64,000 bases of DNA from Portulaca oleracea (taxonomy: Eukaryota; Streptophyta; Magnoliopsida; Caryophyllales; Portulacaceae). Below are positions 1-12,659 of the stretch, one piece after another. The DNA is taken from positions 16,494,332-16,558,331 of the forward strand of contig CM055870.1 in NCBI GenBank assembly GCA_029582165.1, read 5' to 3'. Below the pieces are notes generated by a model, which was given only the letters and a program-made list of their open reading frames with translations, did not search any database and had not been told where the DNA came from. Position 1 is the stretch's first letter; each line of letters starts with the position of its first letter. The translations under genes and the position numbers were made by a program.

Positions 1-1796
1 GCTTCCAAAACCATAATTTTCAACCTTAAGACTTTAACCTAAGGTTATAACATATAACCAAAACTTATCAATGCTCAAAGTCCCCTATTGGCTTGGTTTA
101 GGGCCTTAGAAAAGGAATTTTATAAAAAGTAAACTGGGCAGAAACTTCGAGTAGACAGCCCCTCTTTCCGGGCTCATATTTCACACTCCCGTCATCGGAT
201 AAATACAAACCATACCTTTCCGGAAAGCTTGCAGTGTGACCTAAAACTTTCATGTTTACCACAAAAACTAAAGAGGTCTCCAAAGGGACGAAAAACAGCC
301 CTCAAGTTACAGACTCCAGAAACGTATTCCGAAACGCGACGTTACGGTTTTGGCTATATCTCGGCCCATACAAGTCGGAATTTAGAAATTCCAAAGCCTA
401 TGGTTAGCTAACACTTTGGGCTATCTCATGGAGTAAAAATCTGGGTGAAAACTCAACTTCTATACCTCTGTAAATTTCCAGAAATTGGATAGAAACTTCT
501 ATGTCCTTAATTTCAGCTCTAACGATGTTTTAAGCTCTTAATTCATACTAATTCTTAACCAAACTTCACTTTAGCTATTATCTACCATATTTCCAGAATT
601 AAACCTTCACAAATAGCTCATCAAAGACCTTAAATTTCACATGCATCCATGGATTCCACATGCATTCTTTCAAATACAACTTAATTTAGCACTCTTTCAC
701 CAAAATGTCATTAATTCACCCAAATTAAACACAACAACACTTAAACACCAAACTTAACTCTTATAAACACCCTTAATACTCAGAATCTCATCACGAAACT
801 CACACGCATTAAGGTTAAATCATCATCCATTAAGAAATCATCAAGAAAACCTCAAGAACACCTCAAATTTCACATGCACATACTCTAACCTCAAACCCTA
901 ACTTGACTAATACAATCATAACTTTGAATTCATGATTAAAGAGAGTAAAAGAGATAGAATTTACAAGAAGTACACATATAAAACATAAAACTCAGATTAG
1001 GGTTTAAAAGAATTGAATTTGGGGGGTTTTTAGAGATTACCTTTGAAGAAGAAATTGGATGAAAACACAAGAGAGGGGAAAGAGGAGGTGGCGGCCACCT
1101 CTGGCGGCGGCGAGGGGCGGCTTCGGTGACCGGAAACAGCCGGTCGTGGCAGCTGGTGGCCGTGGCTTGGCTGGGCAGAGAGCAAGGAAGAGGAATAGAG
1201 AGAGAAAGAGTGTGGAGAGTTTGCAATTGAAAATGAGGAAAAAAACCTTCTAACTACTACTACTACTACTAATATATACTCTCTAATTAACTTAAAACAC
1301 TAATTATAACTTAATTAAAATCTGAAACTATAAATTAAATAAAATGATTACAAGTGTATTAGGTTTAAATAATTAGTTTTGTACAAAATAAATTTAATCG
1401 GTAACAATTGGGTTAAAATAAAATAGAACTTGAACTAATAAAATTAAATGAATGGAATATAAATATTACTTGTAAATAAATAAACATAATCTAAATAAAA
1501 TAAATTAAGGTTTGGATAATAAAATATAAACGTCAAGAGGTAAAATAATTAAACCCTTTTCGGTTAAAGAAATAACGTAAACGGTAAAACCCGATACAAA
1601 TTAACTTAACGGGTAAATAAAGTAACTTAAAGGTTTATAAACCCGTAACCCGATACCCTTTGCTATCTCCTGCACGAGACTTGACACCGATAAAGTAAAT
1701 AATTAAAGGTAAAAGCGAAAAAAAAAATTATACGTAACTTAGGTAATTACGGTAATTAGTGCTTAATTAATCGTGATTTTGGGGCGGGTTATTACA
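1..1796 (-). mobile_element. Family A long LTR, partial (right part)
   Basis: This is the right part of a long terminal repeat cut by the window edge. It ends at 1796 in GGGGCGGGTTATTACA, the mirror of the TGTAATAACCCGCCCC seen at 15291. Bases 1-978 match 63051-64000 in the same orientation with few differences, the main one being an extra block of about 28 bases near 402-430. A GC-rich stretch at 1080-1160 is the only part with unusual composition. Strand is inferred by analogy with element B, whose LTR also starts TGTAACGCCCC on this strand while its coding runs on the minus strand. No coding sequence is supported here. Confidence 0.75.
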
Positions 1797-2075
1797 ATAA
1801 TTCAATAATGATTTGTGATTTGGGTCTGGTCACTGAGACACTGACTCACTGTGGTAGTGTGGTGTGTGGTTTGTGGTTTGTCAATTAGTAATATTTGTGA
1901 TTTGTGTCTTATGAATTAGTAATAATTCAATAATAACTCACTGTGGTAGTGTGGTTTGTGGTCACTGACTCTGACTCACTGTGGTAGTGTGGTGTGTGGT
2001 TTGTGGTTTGTGAATTAGTAACAACTCACTGTGGTAGTGTAAAGTCTATTAGTAATATTTGTGATTTAGTAAATT
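1797..2075. repeat. GT-rich imperfect tandem repeats
   Basis: The motif CACTGTGGTAGTGTGG, followed by runs of TGTGGTTTGTGG and TGAATTAGTAATA, recurs at least four times with irregular spacing. It lies between the end of the A LTR and a hAT transposase remnant, so it may be subterminal repeat sequence of that hAT element. No gene is visible in it. Confidence 0.6.
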
Positions 2076-2295
2076 ATTCAAGTTAGCATTGATTCTCCCA
2101 GTATCCACGGCAACCGTTGAAAGAGCATTTTCGGCTATAAAAATCGTCAAGAGTAGACTTCGCTATCGAATGTGTGATGATTTTTTGAATGATTGTTTAG
2201 TGTGTTATATAGAGAAGGATGTATTTAACTCAATTACCAATGAGTCGATCATGAGTCGATATCAAAAAATGAAACCACGTTGTGGCCAATTGTAA
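2076..2295 (+). pseudogene. hAT transposase C-terminal remnant
   Basis: The plus frame reads through a stretch beginning LILPVSTATVERAFSAIKIV, the C-terminal dimerisation region of hAT-family transposases. It keeps the conserved ERAFS and the following RSRLR-like basic stretch, and stops with TAA at 2293. About 70 residues remain. The DNA-binding and catalytic parts upstream are missing and replaced by GT-rich repeats, so this is a fragment, not a working transposase. The family assignment rests on the ERAFS motif and is fairly secure. Confidence 0.7.
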
Positions 2296-3217
2296 TAGTT
2301 TACTATTGAAGTATTTGACGGTTTGTGCAATTTTCTTTTTCAAATATATGATGGTTATTAGTGTAAGTGGACACCCCTATTTTGGAAGTCGAGATCCGCC
2401 ACTGTCTATGATAATACACTATCACTTGGCGTATTAAATTTTTAGTATAACTTGAGGCTAAATTTTGGTGCATGATTGTCCAAAAAAAATTGTATTGTTT
2501 TTATGCAACAATCACTCTCAAAGTATAGTATATTGATGTCTAAAACCCCTAATAATAACAATGGTAGTGGTAGAAAACAACAATAAAATGATAATTATAT
2601 CCTTTTTGGTAATTTTACATTTGTCCATTAATCTATTCGTTAATTTCATCAAACACGGATAGCTACATAAACAACAACTATTAGCTATCTGCTAAAATGT
2701 AACGTCTATCTGTTGTTCAAGCAGCTATCCGCTGTCGAACCTAATATTTTTTTGCCGAACGGGGCCTTACGTAAAGTGGGGAGGGTAAATAAAGTTACGT
2801 AAGTGTTGATAGATAAGTCACATCACTTATTAAATATATAAATATTTAAATATATACTCCCTTCATTCCGAATTAATTGACGAAATTTGAGTTTTCATAG
2901 CTAACAATGCATAACTACAGTAACTAACAAACTTTAATTGTATTAAACTTTTCTATCCACCAAACAATGAGCAACGAGGAGATATGAAAAGTGAGGGGAA
3001 ATGAACAGATTTAGGTCTTGTTCTTTGGATGAATTATTTTCAAGTTAGGATAGTTAGGTTTAGATAAGTTATAATGCTTTTTTAAATAAAATGGTAAGAG
3101 TGACAATTTTGTACTAGCACTCCACAGGTGAACCTCTTCGTTATTGTAGTTTCAGCTCAAACGCGCAGGCACTAGGTTAGGCAGAGTGCATCACCACCAC
3201 AGCAAACACAGTTGAAA
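2296..3217. other. Intergenic DNA upstream of COQ6
   Basis: No gene is visible. Bases near 2750-2764 end in CGAACGGGGCCTTA, which looks like the right end of a PIF/Harbinger-type element whose left end I cannot place. Bases from about 2857 (CTCCCTTCATTCCGAATTAA) resemble one end of a Stowaway-type element without a partner. The last 200 bases should hold the COQ6 promoter and leader; I saw no unambiguous TATA box. Confidence 0.4.
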
Positions 3218-6200
3218 ATGTACAGAGTGATCGCGGCAAAGTTCAATGTGGCCGATGCATCTCCATGTCAACGCCTATTGAGCTTTTCCAAATTCGCCGC
3301 CCTCCAATTTCATTCCTCTCCCAACCGCTTCGACCATCACAATGTGAGTTTTCTTCCATTTTTGCATTTAGGGAAATTTATTATCTGCAATTAGCATCAT
3401 CAGTCGTGAAAAAATAGGTCATAGAGCGAGAAGCTGCTGTGTTTGCTGTGTTTTTTGATTATCATAATGATTTACGTGTTCGTAAGTCGTCAACGCTGTA
3501 TTGATGAACAATCAAGTGAATCCACAACCAATACTAGAACAAATAGGGCTTGGCAATCAAGAGAGCTTCATATTGAGTAGGCAACATGCCTCAAGTACTT
3601 AATTGGGATTCCATTTAGATGGCATTTTAGTTGTATTGGAAATTTCTGGGTTATAGCAAGGGTCATAGGGCTCAAAACTAACGCTTCTGATTACATTATT
3701 GAGAGGGTTGGTTGCTGATAATCATTGGGCTATTGCCCTTGGCACGGGTAGTATGATTGAGAAGTAAACTGGTACTAAAATGTTGGAAGATAAGCTCTTG
3801 TTTGTAGCACATTTGCTAGGTTCATTCGTCTATGGATACATTGCTTTAGCTGTATTGGAAATTTATTGGGTAGTCTGGTTTGTAGGGAAGGGTCATAGGG
3901 CTTGAAGTGGATGTGTTTCAGATGACAACATTGGGAGAGTTGGTTACTTATAAAAATTTGACCTTGCCAAAATGTTGGAAATGGACGGTCTTGTTGGTTG
4001 TGCATTTGCTAGGTCCATAAGGTATACTCCTTTCGACTAATGAGAATTGATTGGCAATATTCACCAGCCCCTTCCGAGCTATGACTTATGGGGGGGGGGG
4101 GGGATTCTGAATTTCCTTCGCAAAGTATCTTGCCCTTTCAACCGTGAACTGATGGCAAGTTGGCGTGATACCTACATTGGAACTTCATTGATAAAACCAT
4201 AATAATTCTAAGGGTATGAGGGTTAATATAGTTGTTTGATCCTGAATGTTTTCATCCATTCATTCCCTTCTCCTGAAGTTATTAGAGAATCAACGTATAC
4301 TATCTCCCTCTTCTCTCGTATATGTTTTTGTCTTGTAAAATGTTCTCTTTCTTCCTGAATATTGAGAATATAAGTCGTTATTATTGAATGTAACAGGATC
4401 ACGAGACAGATAATCAGCAGCAGGCAAACAATGTTAAAGAGTATGATGTTGCTATTGTTGGAGGGGGCATGGTTGGCATGGCTCTTGCATGTTCCTTAGG
4501 TTAGTCATGGAGATGGAGTGGTATCAATCGTTCTTTGTTGTCTGTTTACGTATCCCTTTCTCTTTATGATTTCTCCTCATGTATAAATGAATTGGGTCTG
4601 TTTGTGAAGAGACATACTTATCTGCCATGGTTGTGATTTTGTTGATTTTAGATGGTGATTTTGGGTTTGCTTTTTGACACATCTTATGTGCTTGCAGCGA
4701 GCTCTCCCTTAACAAGAAATTTGAGTATTGCTATCATTGATGACAATCCCGTGTTGAACTCTGGAGGTTTGGTCAGTAGAGATGAGCCACCTGACCCAAG
4801 GGTCAGCACAATAACACCTGCTAGCATATCTTTTCTACAAGGTATGCTCCAGTTAATTATCCTTCTTTGGCATGTAATGAGCATCACTTTCCGGAATATG
4901 TCTCATTTCATAATTCTTAACATGGTGAAGCATTCCTGTAGTTATTGGTACCTCTGAAGTTTTTACCCTTTCATTATGTCTTAGTTTCAATGGAATGCTG
5001 ATGCCATAATGTATGCCTGTCTTATTCAATCCAAGTCAGCTGCCTAGTAACAGATAGTAATTATTGCAGATATTGGAGCTTGGAAATATATTGAACAGCA
5101 GCGTCATGCATATTTTGATAAGATGCAGGTATACTTGTGTTTCTTCTGTGAAATATGACATGAATATTCAAATGCTTAGGACTACTTAGTAGTAGCAACT
5201 CCAGAGATAGACAGAGAGGGCACTCTATCATGTCTGACAATAGCATTCTTTATAAATGGCAATAGGAATCTTGACCTCGCTTTAGTTATATTGCTGAATA
5301 TTTAAGCTGATAGAGGTACTCTAGCTTTGTAGTTTTTCCGACCTTCATTTCTTTTGGTTTTTTCATTTCTTTCATCGGTGGCTTGTGGTGATGGTGGCAC
5401 TTCACCTATAGGGACATTAGAGCTGGCAAAATTTTGTCCGACCCGGATTACCCGAATTGTCCGACCCGGAAAAAACCGGGTCTGGACATAGATTTTCCGT
5501 CCGAATTTTTATATTGACCGAATTCTCTTTTTTCTATTGTCCGAACCTGATTTTAGCTTCGTCCGCATTGTCCGACCCGGTTCGACCCGAAATAAAACCG
5601 GGTCCGGACATGAATTTCTCGTCCGAATTTTGACATTGTCCGAATTTGTCCGACCCGGATTTACCCGGACCCGGATTTTTGCCAGCTCTAGGACATTTAA
5701 ACATATTGTACTTCTCTCATTCTATATGTGAAATTTGTCAGATTTAGGATTTTTTCCTTTCAAGGTTAACAGAAGCAGTCACTTCAGCTTATCTCTCCCC
5801 CTGTATATGTTATTACTTTTGAAAGGATAATTTTGTAACTTGCTAGTGATGTTGGGATATTCTTACATGGCCAGGCCAGGTATCTAAAGGCGTTGCACCT
5901 CTAAGTTAGTAATTATAAAATATCACAGTCCTAAGAGGTCTTTGCTTTATATTTTTTTTGGTATAATAGTAAAATGATCAAAATTGACGGATAATTTAAT
6001 GATAACAAGGGCCTCTAGTATCTAGGCCTGACTACTTTTGTCTTTTTGTTTGTGTTCAATTCTAAACTAAATATTTGAATCATGATGTGAGACAACTTTT
6101 TCTCTGCAGGTTTGGGATTATACTGGTTTAGGGTATACCAGATATAATGCAAAAGATGTGAATAAGGAGGTACTCGGGTGAGCTTATTACTAAAAAGGAC

Positions 6201-9200
6201 CATTTCAAAGTCTACATTTTCTATGGTTGTGCGCTAGAGAGGCTGACCACCTTCTTTTGAATTTTTAAGGTGTGTTGTTGAGAACAAGGTGCTTCTTAGG
6301 TCCCTATTGCAGTGCATAAAGGTAATCATTAACTCTAATTATTTGTGTTATTATGAAAGAAAAAGTTGGATTATTCAAAACCTTTCTTAGCACATTGGTC
6401 AAACGTAGCAGACAGGAAACCTCTATGCCAAAAAGTATTTCGAAAAAGCCTTCTACCATAACATTTCTATGCCTTTCTATTTAACCACCAGCTGCAGCCG
6501 AGGCTTTGAGCTATCTGTCTTGATGTGCAAGAACAGGTCAAGAAGCTTCTCATCCTACAAGTTTTCTGAATAATTGGCGTTTAAAAATGGATGAAGCCAT
6601 GTGCTGCGTTTTTCTTAGATTAATAAAAGACAGTGTTACTTTGAACGACAAGTGAGTTATTTGTTAAACTAAAAGATTGTTGCTTAACTAAGAACAAAAA
6701 GAACTGCTCAAGGAAAAATAACAATGAACGACAATAGTCTAGATTTGAGGCCGTTTAATGTATGATTACTTTGACATCATCACACAAATTGCAAGTGTTG
6801 TTATTGGTGGAGTACTTAACTTGTGCTCCCCGCCCTCCCTTTGGATGTTGGGATTAAAGAAACCTTGTGTAATACTAATGCACACTATATATAACTCTGT
6901 GGAAACTTTAGTCTACTTTATTTTAATCTTTGGTTTTTGGATTGGTGAACTTGTGTAGGACAAGGATGTCCAGAAAACAATACTTCCTTCAAGACTAGCT
7001 TCAATGGCTTTACAGTCAGGTGCATCATCTGGGAAGATGGACAATCGGTCAGCAAAGTTGGAGCTGGCTGATGGAAGCAACGTGGCTGCAAAGTTGGTGG
7101 TAATTGTTTTTTCAATTTTTTTTGAAGGATTTGGATTGACTTGGTTCCATATATTGCAGATATATATTGGAAGTAGTTGTCCTATATCTTGTAGATGTCT
7201 GCAAGTTTGTTATTCTATGGTCACGTCTGGCATCACAGCACCATACACCTTAGGTATTACTAGTAAGATCCAAGTATTGACCTTTTCCTGTTTGGCTTTC
7301 TCCAAGATGAATCCTACTTAGTTTAAGCTGTTGAGATGGGTCTATGCGAGTGACTTTTATAGGTTGATTAGCATCACATTCTCTTCCAAATTCTAATAAC
7401 CTATCTTTTCTCACTGTTTTTCCTCTTTTTTTTCTTTTTTTTTTATTTTTATAAAAAAATTATGGTGATTTTCTTGTTGCAGTCTCCATTTTCCCTAACC
7501 TTTTCTTTTTGTATATTTTTGTGCTTTCTTGCTTTGTCTTTTTCAAATTCCACGCATCATAGCAAAAGAGTTTTAGATGTGGGATTGCTGTCAAGCTGAA
7601 AAGGAATACAACAATCCTCGTCAAAAAGAGTTGTTTCTTCCCCATTTGTCTGGAATTCAGTAACTACACAGGAAAAGTGTCATTAATGAATCATGAATTA
7701 TTTTGGAATTTCTAAGTTGATGTTGTTGATTTCTTAGCACAATATTTTAGATGCTAGTGGACCCTATGGGTTTAAGGTGGTGTCGTCCTGCTGTACCTCT
7801 AAGCTTGCTAGATTGCTAGCACCTTGAAGTTTATTGTCTTGTACGAAATTTATCTGAGCATTTTTTGCAGGTTGGAGCTGATGGTGGCAGGTCACGTGTT
7901 AGGGAATTGGCAAGATTTAGCTTCACGGGCCATAAATATCCTCAGAATGCAATCATTTGCACGGTTGAACATCTGATGCAGAACCATTGTGCATGGCAGA
8001 GGTTTCTTCCCTCAGGACCAATTGCACTTTTGCCAATCGGAGACAACTTTAGCAATATTGTGTGGACAATGAACCCAAATGAGGCCTCAGAGCGCAAAAC
8101 AATGACTGAAAATGATTTTGTGGAAGTCTTAAATCATGCACTGGACCATGGATATGGCCCTCGTCCTCATTCAAGTTCCGGTGTGATGTCAATATTCTCA
8201 AGGTTTGCGGCGGATTTAGTCTCATCCAATGAGCCGTTTGAAGTTCCACCCAAAGTAATCAAGTTGGCATCTGAAAGAATGGTGTTCCCTCTGTCTTTAG
8301 TACATGCTGATAGTTATGCTAAATCACGTGTTGTTCTCATCGGAGACGCTGCCCACACTGTTCACCCTCTTGCTGGCCAAGGAGTTAATTTGGGTTTTGG
8401 AGATGCTTCCACTCTTTCTAAAGTCATCTCTGAGGGTGCTGCTGTGGGCACTGACATTGGACAGGTATTATCTCATGAAATGTGTTTTTATTGTTTAGTT
8501 TTTTCTGGAAATGAGATTCTTTTAAGGGAATTAACATAATGTTCTTCAAGCAATTGCTTTGAAATAAATTTCTAACTCCTTTTGGGAAAGCAAAAGTCCT
8601 TGGGATCCATGTACGTTCTTGAAAGATTCAACCTTAAACATGTTGAATCCTGAGGAGTGATATTGGTCATGTGGTCTAGACCCTTGATATGATATAATGC
8701 ATCCCGAGCTGCAAGCATTAGAATTAGAAACATCTAAGATAAAGGCAGCCACTATGCTCATAAAATTTTTCTTCAATGATCACATTGATCTGTTACTCTT
8801 CTCTTGTTAGCTAAAGTCTTGTTTGATACTATGATTTTTCTGTCATTTTTGCTCATTGTTTTGTGGGAACTGAAATTCGTGTGTGAAATGTTGCTAAACC
8901 AAACCAAAACGCTACTTAGAGGTCCTACCTAGATAATTATCCAGTAATTGCTAAGCCTGTTTTTGTTGTACCCTATGTTGGTTATTTGACTGCATACTTC
9001 TTTGTAGTGATCAGGGACCAATAGGATAGTTCAGGGTGGCATTTGGCTTTGGTCCTTGTAAGCTAGACCTTTCAAAAAAAATTGTCTCAACTAAAATCGG
9101 AGGAGTGTAGTCTGTAGAAACTTGCAGGGAAAAGAAAATTACAATGGGTTGGTTCAAAAGTGAGGAAGAAATCTGAAGAGAAAAATCATCTGATGTATAG

Positions 9201-9547
9201 GATAGAGGTAGTATTTTTTTGAAGTTCCGAAGATGTGAGAAAAGGTTTACTTTTATGCATGTGTTAAATCAAAATCTTATTTGGAATTAAAAGTCCTTCG
9301 GTAGCTTTACTCAATTGGTGGCTTGATGCAGGTGTCCCTATTACGAAAATACGAATCAGAACGAAAATTGGCAAATTCTATGATGGCCACTATCCTGGAT
9401 GGCTTCCAGAAGGCATACTCCGTAGATGTTGGACCCTTGAATGCACTTAGAGCTGCTGCATTTAATGTCGCACAAGTCATCCCACCATTGAAGAAGAATA
9501 TCATCTTGTATGCTTCAGGTGAACAGAAATTGCCATTTCTTCCCTGA
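3218..9547 (+). CDS. COQ6: COQ6, ubiquinone biosynthesis flavin monooxygenase
   Basis: This FAD-dependent ring hydroxylase of ubiquinone synthesis is expected on the matrix side of the mitochondrial inner membrane. I place nine exons at 3218-3343, 4397-4499, 4698-4841, 5070-5128, 6110-6177, 6270-6321, 6959-7099, 7871-8464 and 9332-9547. Phases join throughout, giving 500 residues, close to known plant COQ6. Visible motifs are the Rossmann GGGMVG at residues 64-69 after an acidic/Gln-rich linker, the GADGGRSRVR motif near 233-242, and the FAD motif GDAAHTVHPLAGQG near 389. The N-terminus is rich in basic, Ser and Phe residues with few acids, fitting a mitochondrial presequence. The start is the first ATG of exon 1; an upstream TTG at 3212 is in frame but not a start. 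Intron 4 holds a hAT-like MITE. No break is visible. Confidence 0.93.
5418..5690. mobile_element. hAT-like MITE in COQ6 intron 4
   Basis: The element has inverted ends TAGAGCTGGCAAAA and TTTTTGCCAGCTCTA, and its flanks share GGACATT (5412-5418 and 5691-5697), consistent with a 7-8 bp target duplication. The TAGAG terminus fits the hAT superfamily. The interior is packed with both orientations of GACCCGG and CCGGGTC units around TTGTCCGA, so it can fold extensively. It is non-coding and sits wholly inside an intron between 5129 and 6109. Confidence 0.8.
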
Positions 9548-10729
9548 ACCAACTGAAGCTAAACAGCACCCGGAAACTGAACCACTTCTAGGTTTATTTT
9601 TGCTGGTTTTCCTCAAATAATGGTTGTATCTGATGACTGTTTGCGTTCCCCCAAGTCAGTGAAGCTTGGTAACTTGTAAATACCACGCCACTTCACCAGA
9701 CTACCAGATTATGATCTGCCATTTGCTGTAAGTTTATGTATTCCAGTTCAGATTCAGCTAGTGATGGAGGTTCAGTGAATAACGATAGTGTGAGACTGTT
9801 AGGTAATACAGTAGCTTGGTTGGGCTTATTCTGTTCTACTCCGCGTATTTGTGACATCAGTTTTGAACTTATTATGTATTGAACGTATCCGAGTTTAATG
9901 TCATGTACTGTTCTTTTCTTATCGTTAATCCTTTCCTTATCGTTATCCTTTACCCATGTAAAAGAGTGAATAAGCTCCTAGGTAGATAGCTCCTGCTACC
10001 CTTCTTTGCTTGTGTTCCCACGAATGTTTTATTGTCGTATCTTTTGTTTGGAGCTCTTTGCAAACTTGAGAAGCATTTCTTCTCTGGGGGTAGTACACTG
10101 GTGTTGTTGCTTCACCCAGATCTGGTCGAGTTTTTGTGATGCTAGATTTCTTGAAGAGCTTCAATCTCCTTACTTCTTAGAGCAGTATTTTTCTTTTGAC
10201 TAAGCCATAACTGCCATTGATGCTACCAAACGCTGGAAAACCTGCCTACAAGTACCCACACTTTCTTGATGTTTTACACAGAATCAACTAGCATTCTAGC
10301 AAGCCCATGTAGGAATTGTAGCACGCAGTCGTGCGATTTTAATGGATGAAGGAGAGTGCAATCGTAAAATAACCATATCCTATATTTATAGAATAATTTT
10401 GTCAATTTTTTTTTTTGAAGTAGCCATTGGCCCGGGGGAGGGGAATGCCCATTGGGAGCGGTCAAATAAAACTAATATCAATATTTTCCCTTTCTTTAAA
10501 TTTCAAAATTAATTAAAAAATATTTATGGAGAACATGTGATGGAGCTGTACAGAGTTCGCATCTGACACTCTTCCGACATATATGATGTGAACAACTGCG
10601 GACATTGAATATGTATTTTGTCTTCCAATTGTCAAGTGTCGAGTTGCTACTCTGTTCTAATGGGTTGCATCACTTTTAAGTGGTGGAACTCCACCAATCC
10701 AATCCAAGTCAAAGTTGAATCACCATTAA
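9548..10729. other. COQ6 3' region and intergenic DNA
   Basis: The COQ6 3' untranslated region probably runs from 9548 to around 9900, with several AT-rich stretches but no single clear poly(A) signal. From about 10000 to 10729 I see nothing assignable. Confidence 0.4.
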
Positions 10730-10994
10730 GGCTCCGTTCGTTTATACGGTTGGTGCAGTGTGGTAATGGTGCAGTACGTTGAAATATGAAAAAGTGTGGC
10801 GAGCTGTGGTGAGAGTTGTGACAAGTGGGGTAAGTGAGAAAAGAGAATGTGAAAAATAGAGGAGAAAAGTGGAGAGAGAGAAAAGTGAGAAGATATATTG
10901 GTAACGATTGTGGTGTGGTGAAGTGTGATAGAAATTAAAGAGTGTGGTGCGGTGTAGTACCACACATCAACCTACCCTATAAAAGAACGGAGCC
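10730..10994. mobile_element. Tourist-like (PIF/Harbinger) MITE, copy 1
   Basis: The termini are GGCTCCGTTC and GAACGGAGCC, flanked on both sides by TAA (10727-10729 and 10995-10997), the 3-bp duplication typical of PIF/Harbinger elements. The purine-rich interior (GAGGAGAAAAGTGGAGAGAG type) and the GTGGTGTGG runs are shared with the copies at 25613 and 35255. It is non-coding, 265 bp. Confidence 0.85.
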
Positions 10995-10997
10995 TAA

Positions 10998-12659
10998 AGA
11001 TTTTTTGCGCTATCTGAATTACATCTCGTTCTTTGTCTTCAATTTTTCATTTTGGCTCCTTATTCCTTGCTTCGTTCTCCCCATCTTCGATGGCATTCCT
11101 TCTCAACGGTTTGAGGAATTAAGTTGAAATTAGTAACCAAGATATGTGAGGTGTATGATAAATTTTGCCCAACAACACACCAATTGATCGCCCTCCATTT
11201 CACTGCATTCTGAACTTCCTTTAAGCTCTTCTCTCTGTAGTTTTCTAGCCTCCCATATTGATAATATTTGATTCATTCAATCATAGTGGTACCCCTAATC
11301 TACTTCTTCGACGACCCTTCATTATCCTCTCTTACTAAACACGCCACTTGTGAATTATTTTTCTTTCATTCTCTTCCTCTTCGCCCCCATTGTTCTCTTC
11401 TCCATCATCAAATCAAACTAAGGCATGCATGTCCTGCCCAACTCCACCATTTAAAGTTCAAGATAGTGATGCTGCTATTTGTCTTAGTTGTACTTGATAT
11501 TTAATTACAGCTTCAATAAGATCAGTTCTTCAATTGCTGGGTTATTTTTTGAATTGCAATATTTCAATTTCATATTGTTTTAATTTGAATTTTAATTTCA
11601 CAACTTAAACAAATGAACTTTATGTCCCGATTGAGTTTTACTTCTTTCCATTAATGCGTTAGTGGAGATGGGCTAAACTTCAAAGCGAGAAAGCCCCTGA
11701 TGTGTCTCCCTATCTTCCTCTTTCCATTGCTATTTTTCTACCTAATTTTATTAGTTAATGTTCTGATTATGTATTTTTTGGTAATTATTTTATCCATGTG
11801 TCAATAACAATTTTTTCTTTATGGGTCCTCATTGTATAAGATTCATAGGCAGATGTGATAGTTGATGATAGTTTTGGCCAAGAAGATGGTTGTTGGTGTA
11901 CTAGTGGATGTGTGGTTGTAGACTTACATTGAGTCAAGTAAGCACAGAATTAGAAGCAAAAAGTCAAGCAGAACAATTTGATCATGCAACAATAGCCCAT
12001 CAATAACAACCCATTGCCCAAAAGCAAGAAGGGGTGAAGAGGAATTTCGCATGTGAACACAAGCAAACAGTCAAACACCCAAGCTTCACAACAACAACAA
12101 AATGGGGAGGTGGAGCATGTGGGAAGTAGAGATTGAGGTTTGCCATTGATGCATCAACACAATACCCAAATATATGGAGAAAACTTGAAGAAAGGTAAAG
12201 CAACTTGCAAATAACTCTTGAAGAACTTGAAAACTCAACAACCTTCATCAAATAAACACCTTGAATCCATGGATATGAGCTTGGGACAAAGATGATCACC
12301 ACCCAAGAACTGAACACCCCACCATGATCCTGATAAAGAATAATCACCACAGTATCAATAAAGGAATGACCTAGAACACCACCAAATCATGCAAATTTGG
12401 ATAAAACAATAAGATGTCTGGAGAGAGTTTTGACTTGGTCTCAAAAATATCATGTATTAATCATCCAAAAGTTAGCGTCTTTTTTTCCAATGCTTGAGTT
12501 AAATGGCAAAGGGGATGGACCATTTCCTAAGAAAGACATAACTTACATCCAAAGGTCAAAATCAACCCAAAGGATTACAACCAAGGGTTAAGTGCACCTA
12601 TTACAAATGACTTAGCTTAAGGATATCTCAACTATACATTAGTGGGGGTAAAGGGGTTA
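10998..12659. other. Unassigned intergenic stretch
   Basis: No exon, transposon domain or terminal repeat could be recognised over about 1.6 kb. The part after about 12000 could belong to the LTR of the gypsy remnant that follows, but I cannot show its boundary. Confidence 0.35.

Noticed and set aside
936..1253. Overlapping ORFs on both strands in the GC-rich patch of LTR A
   Set aside because: Low complexity (Pro/Arg-rich) with no start context, inside a repetitive LTR.
4652..4957. A 101-codon ORF as a separate small gene
   Set aside because: It is COQ6 exon 3 read through into both flanking introns.
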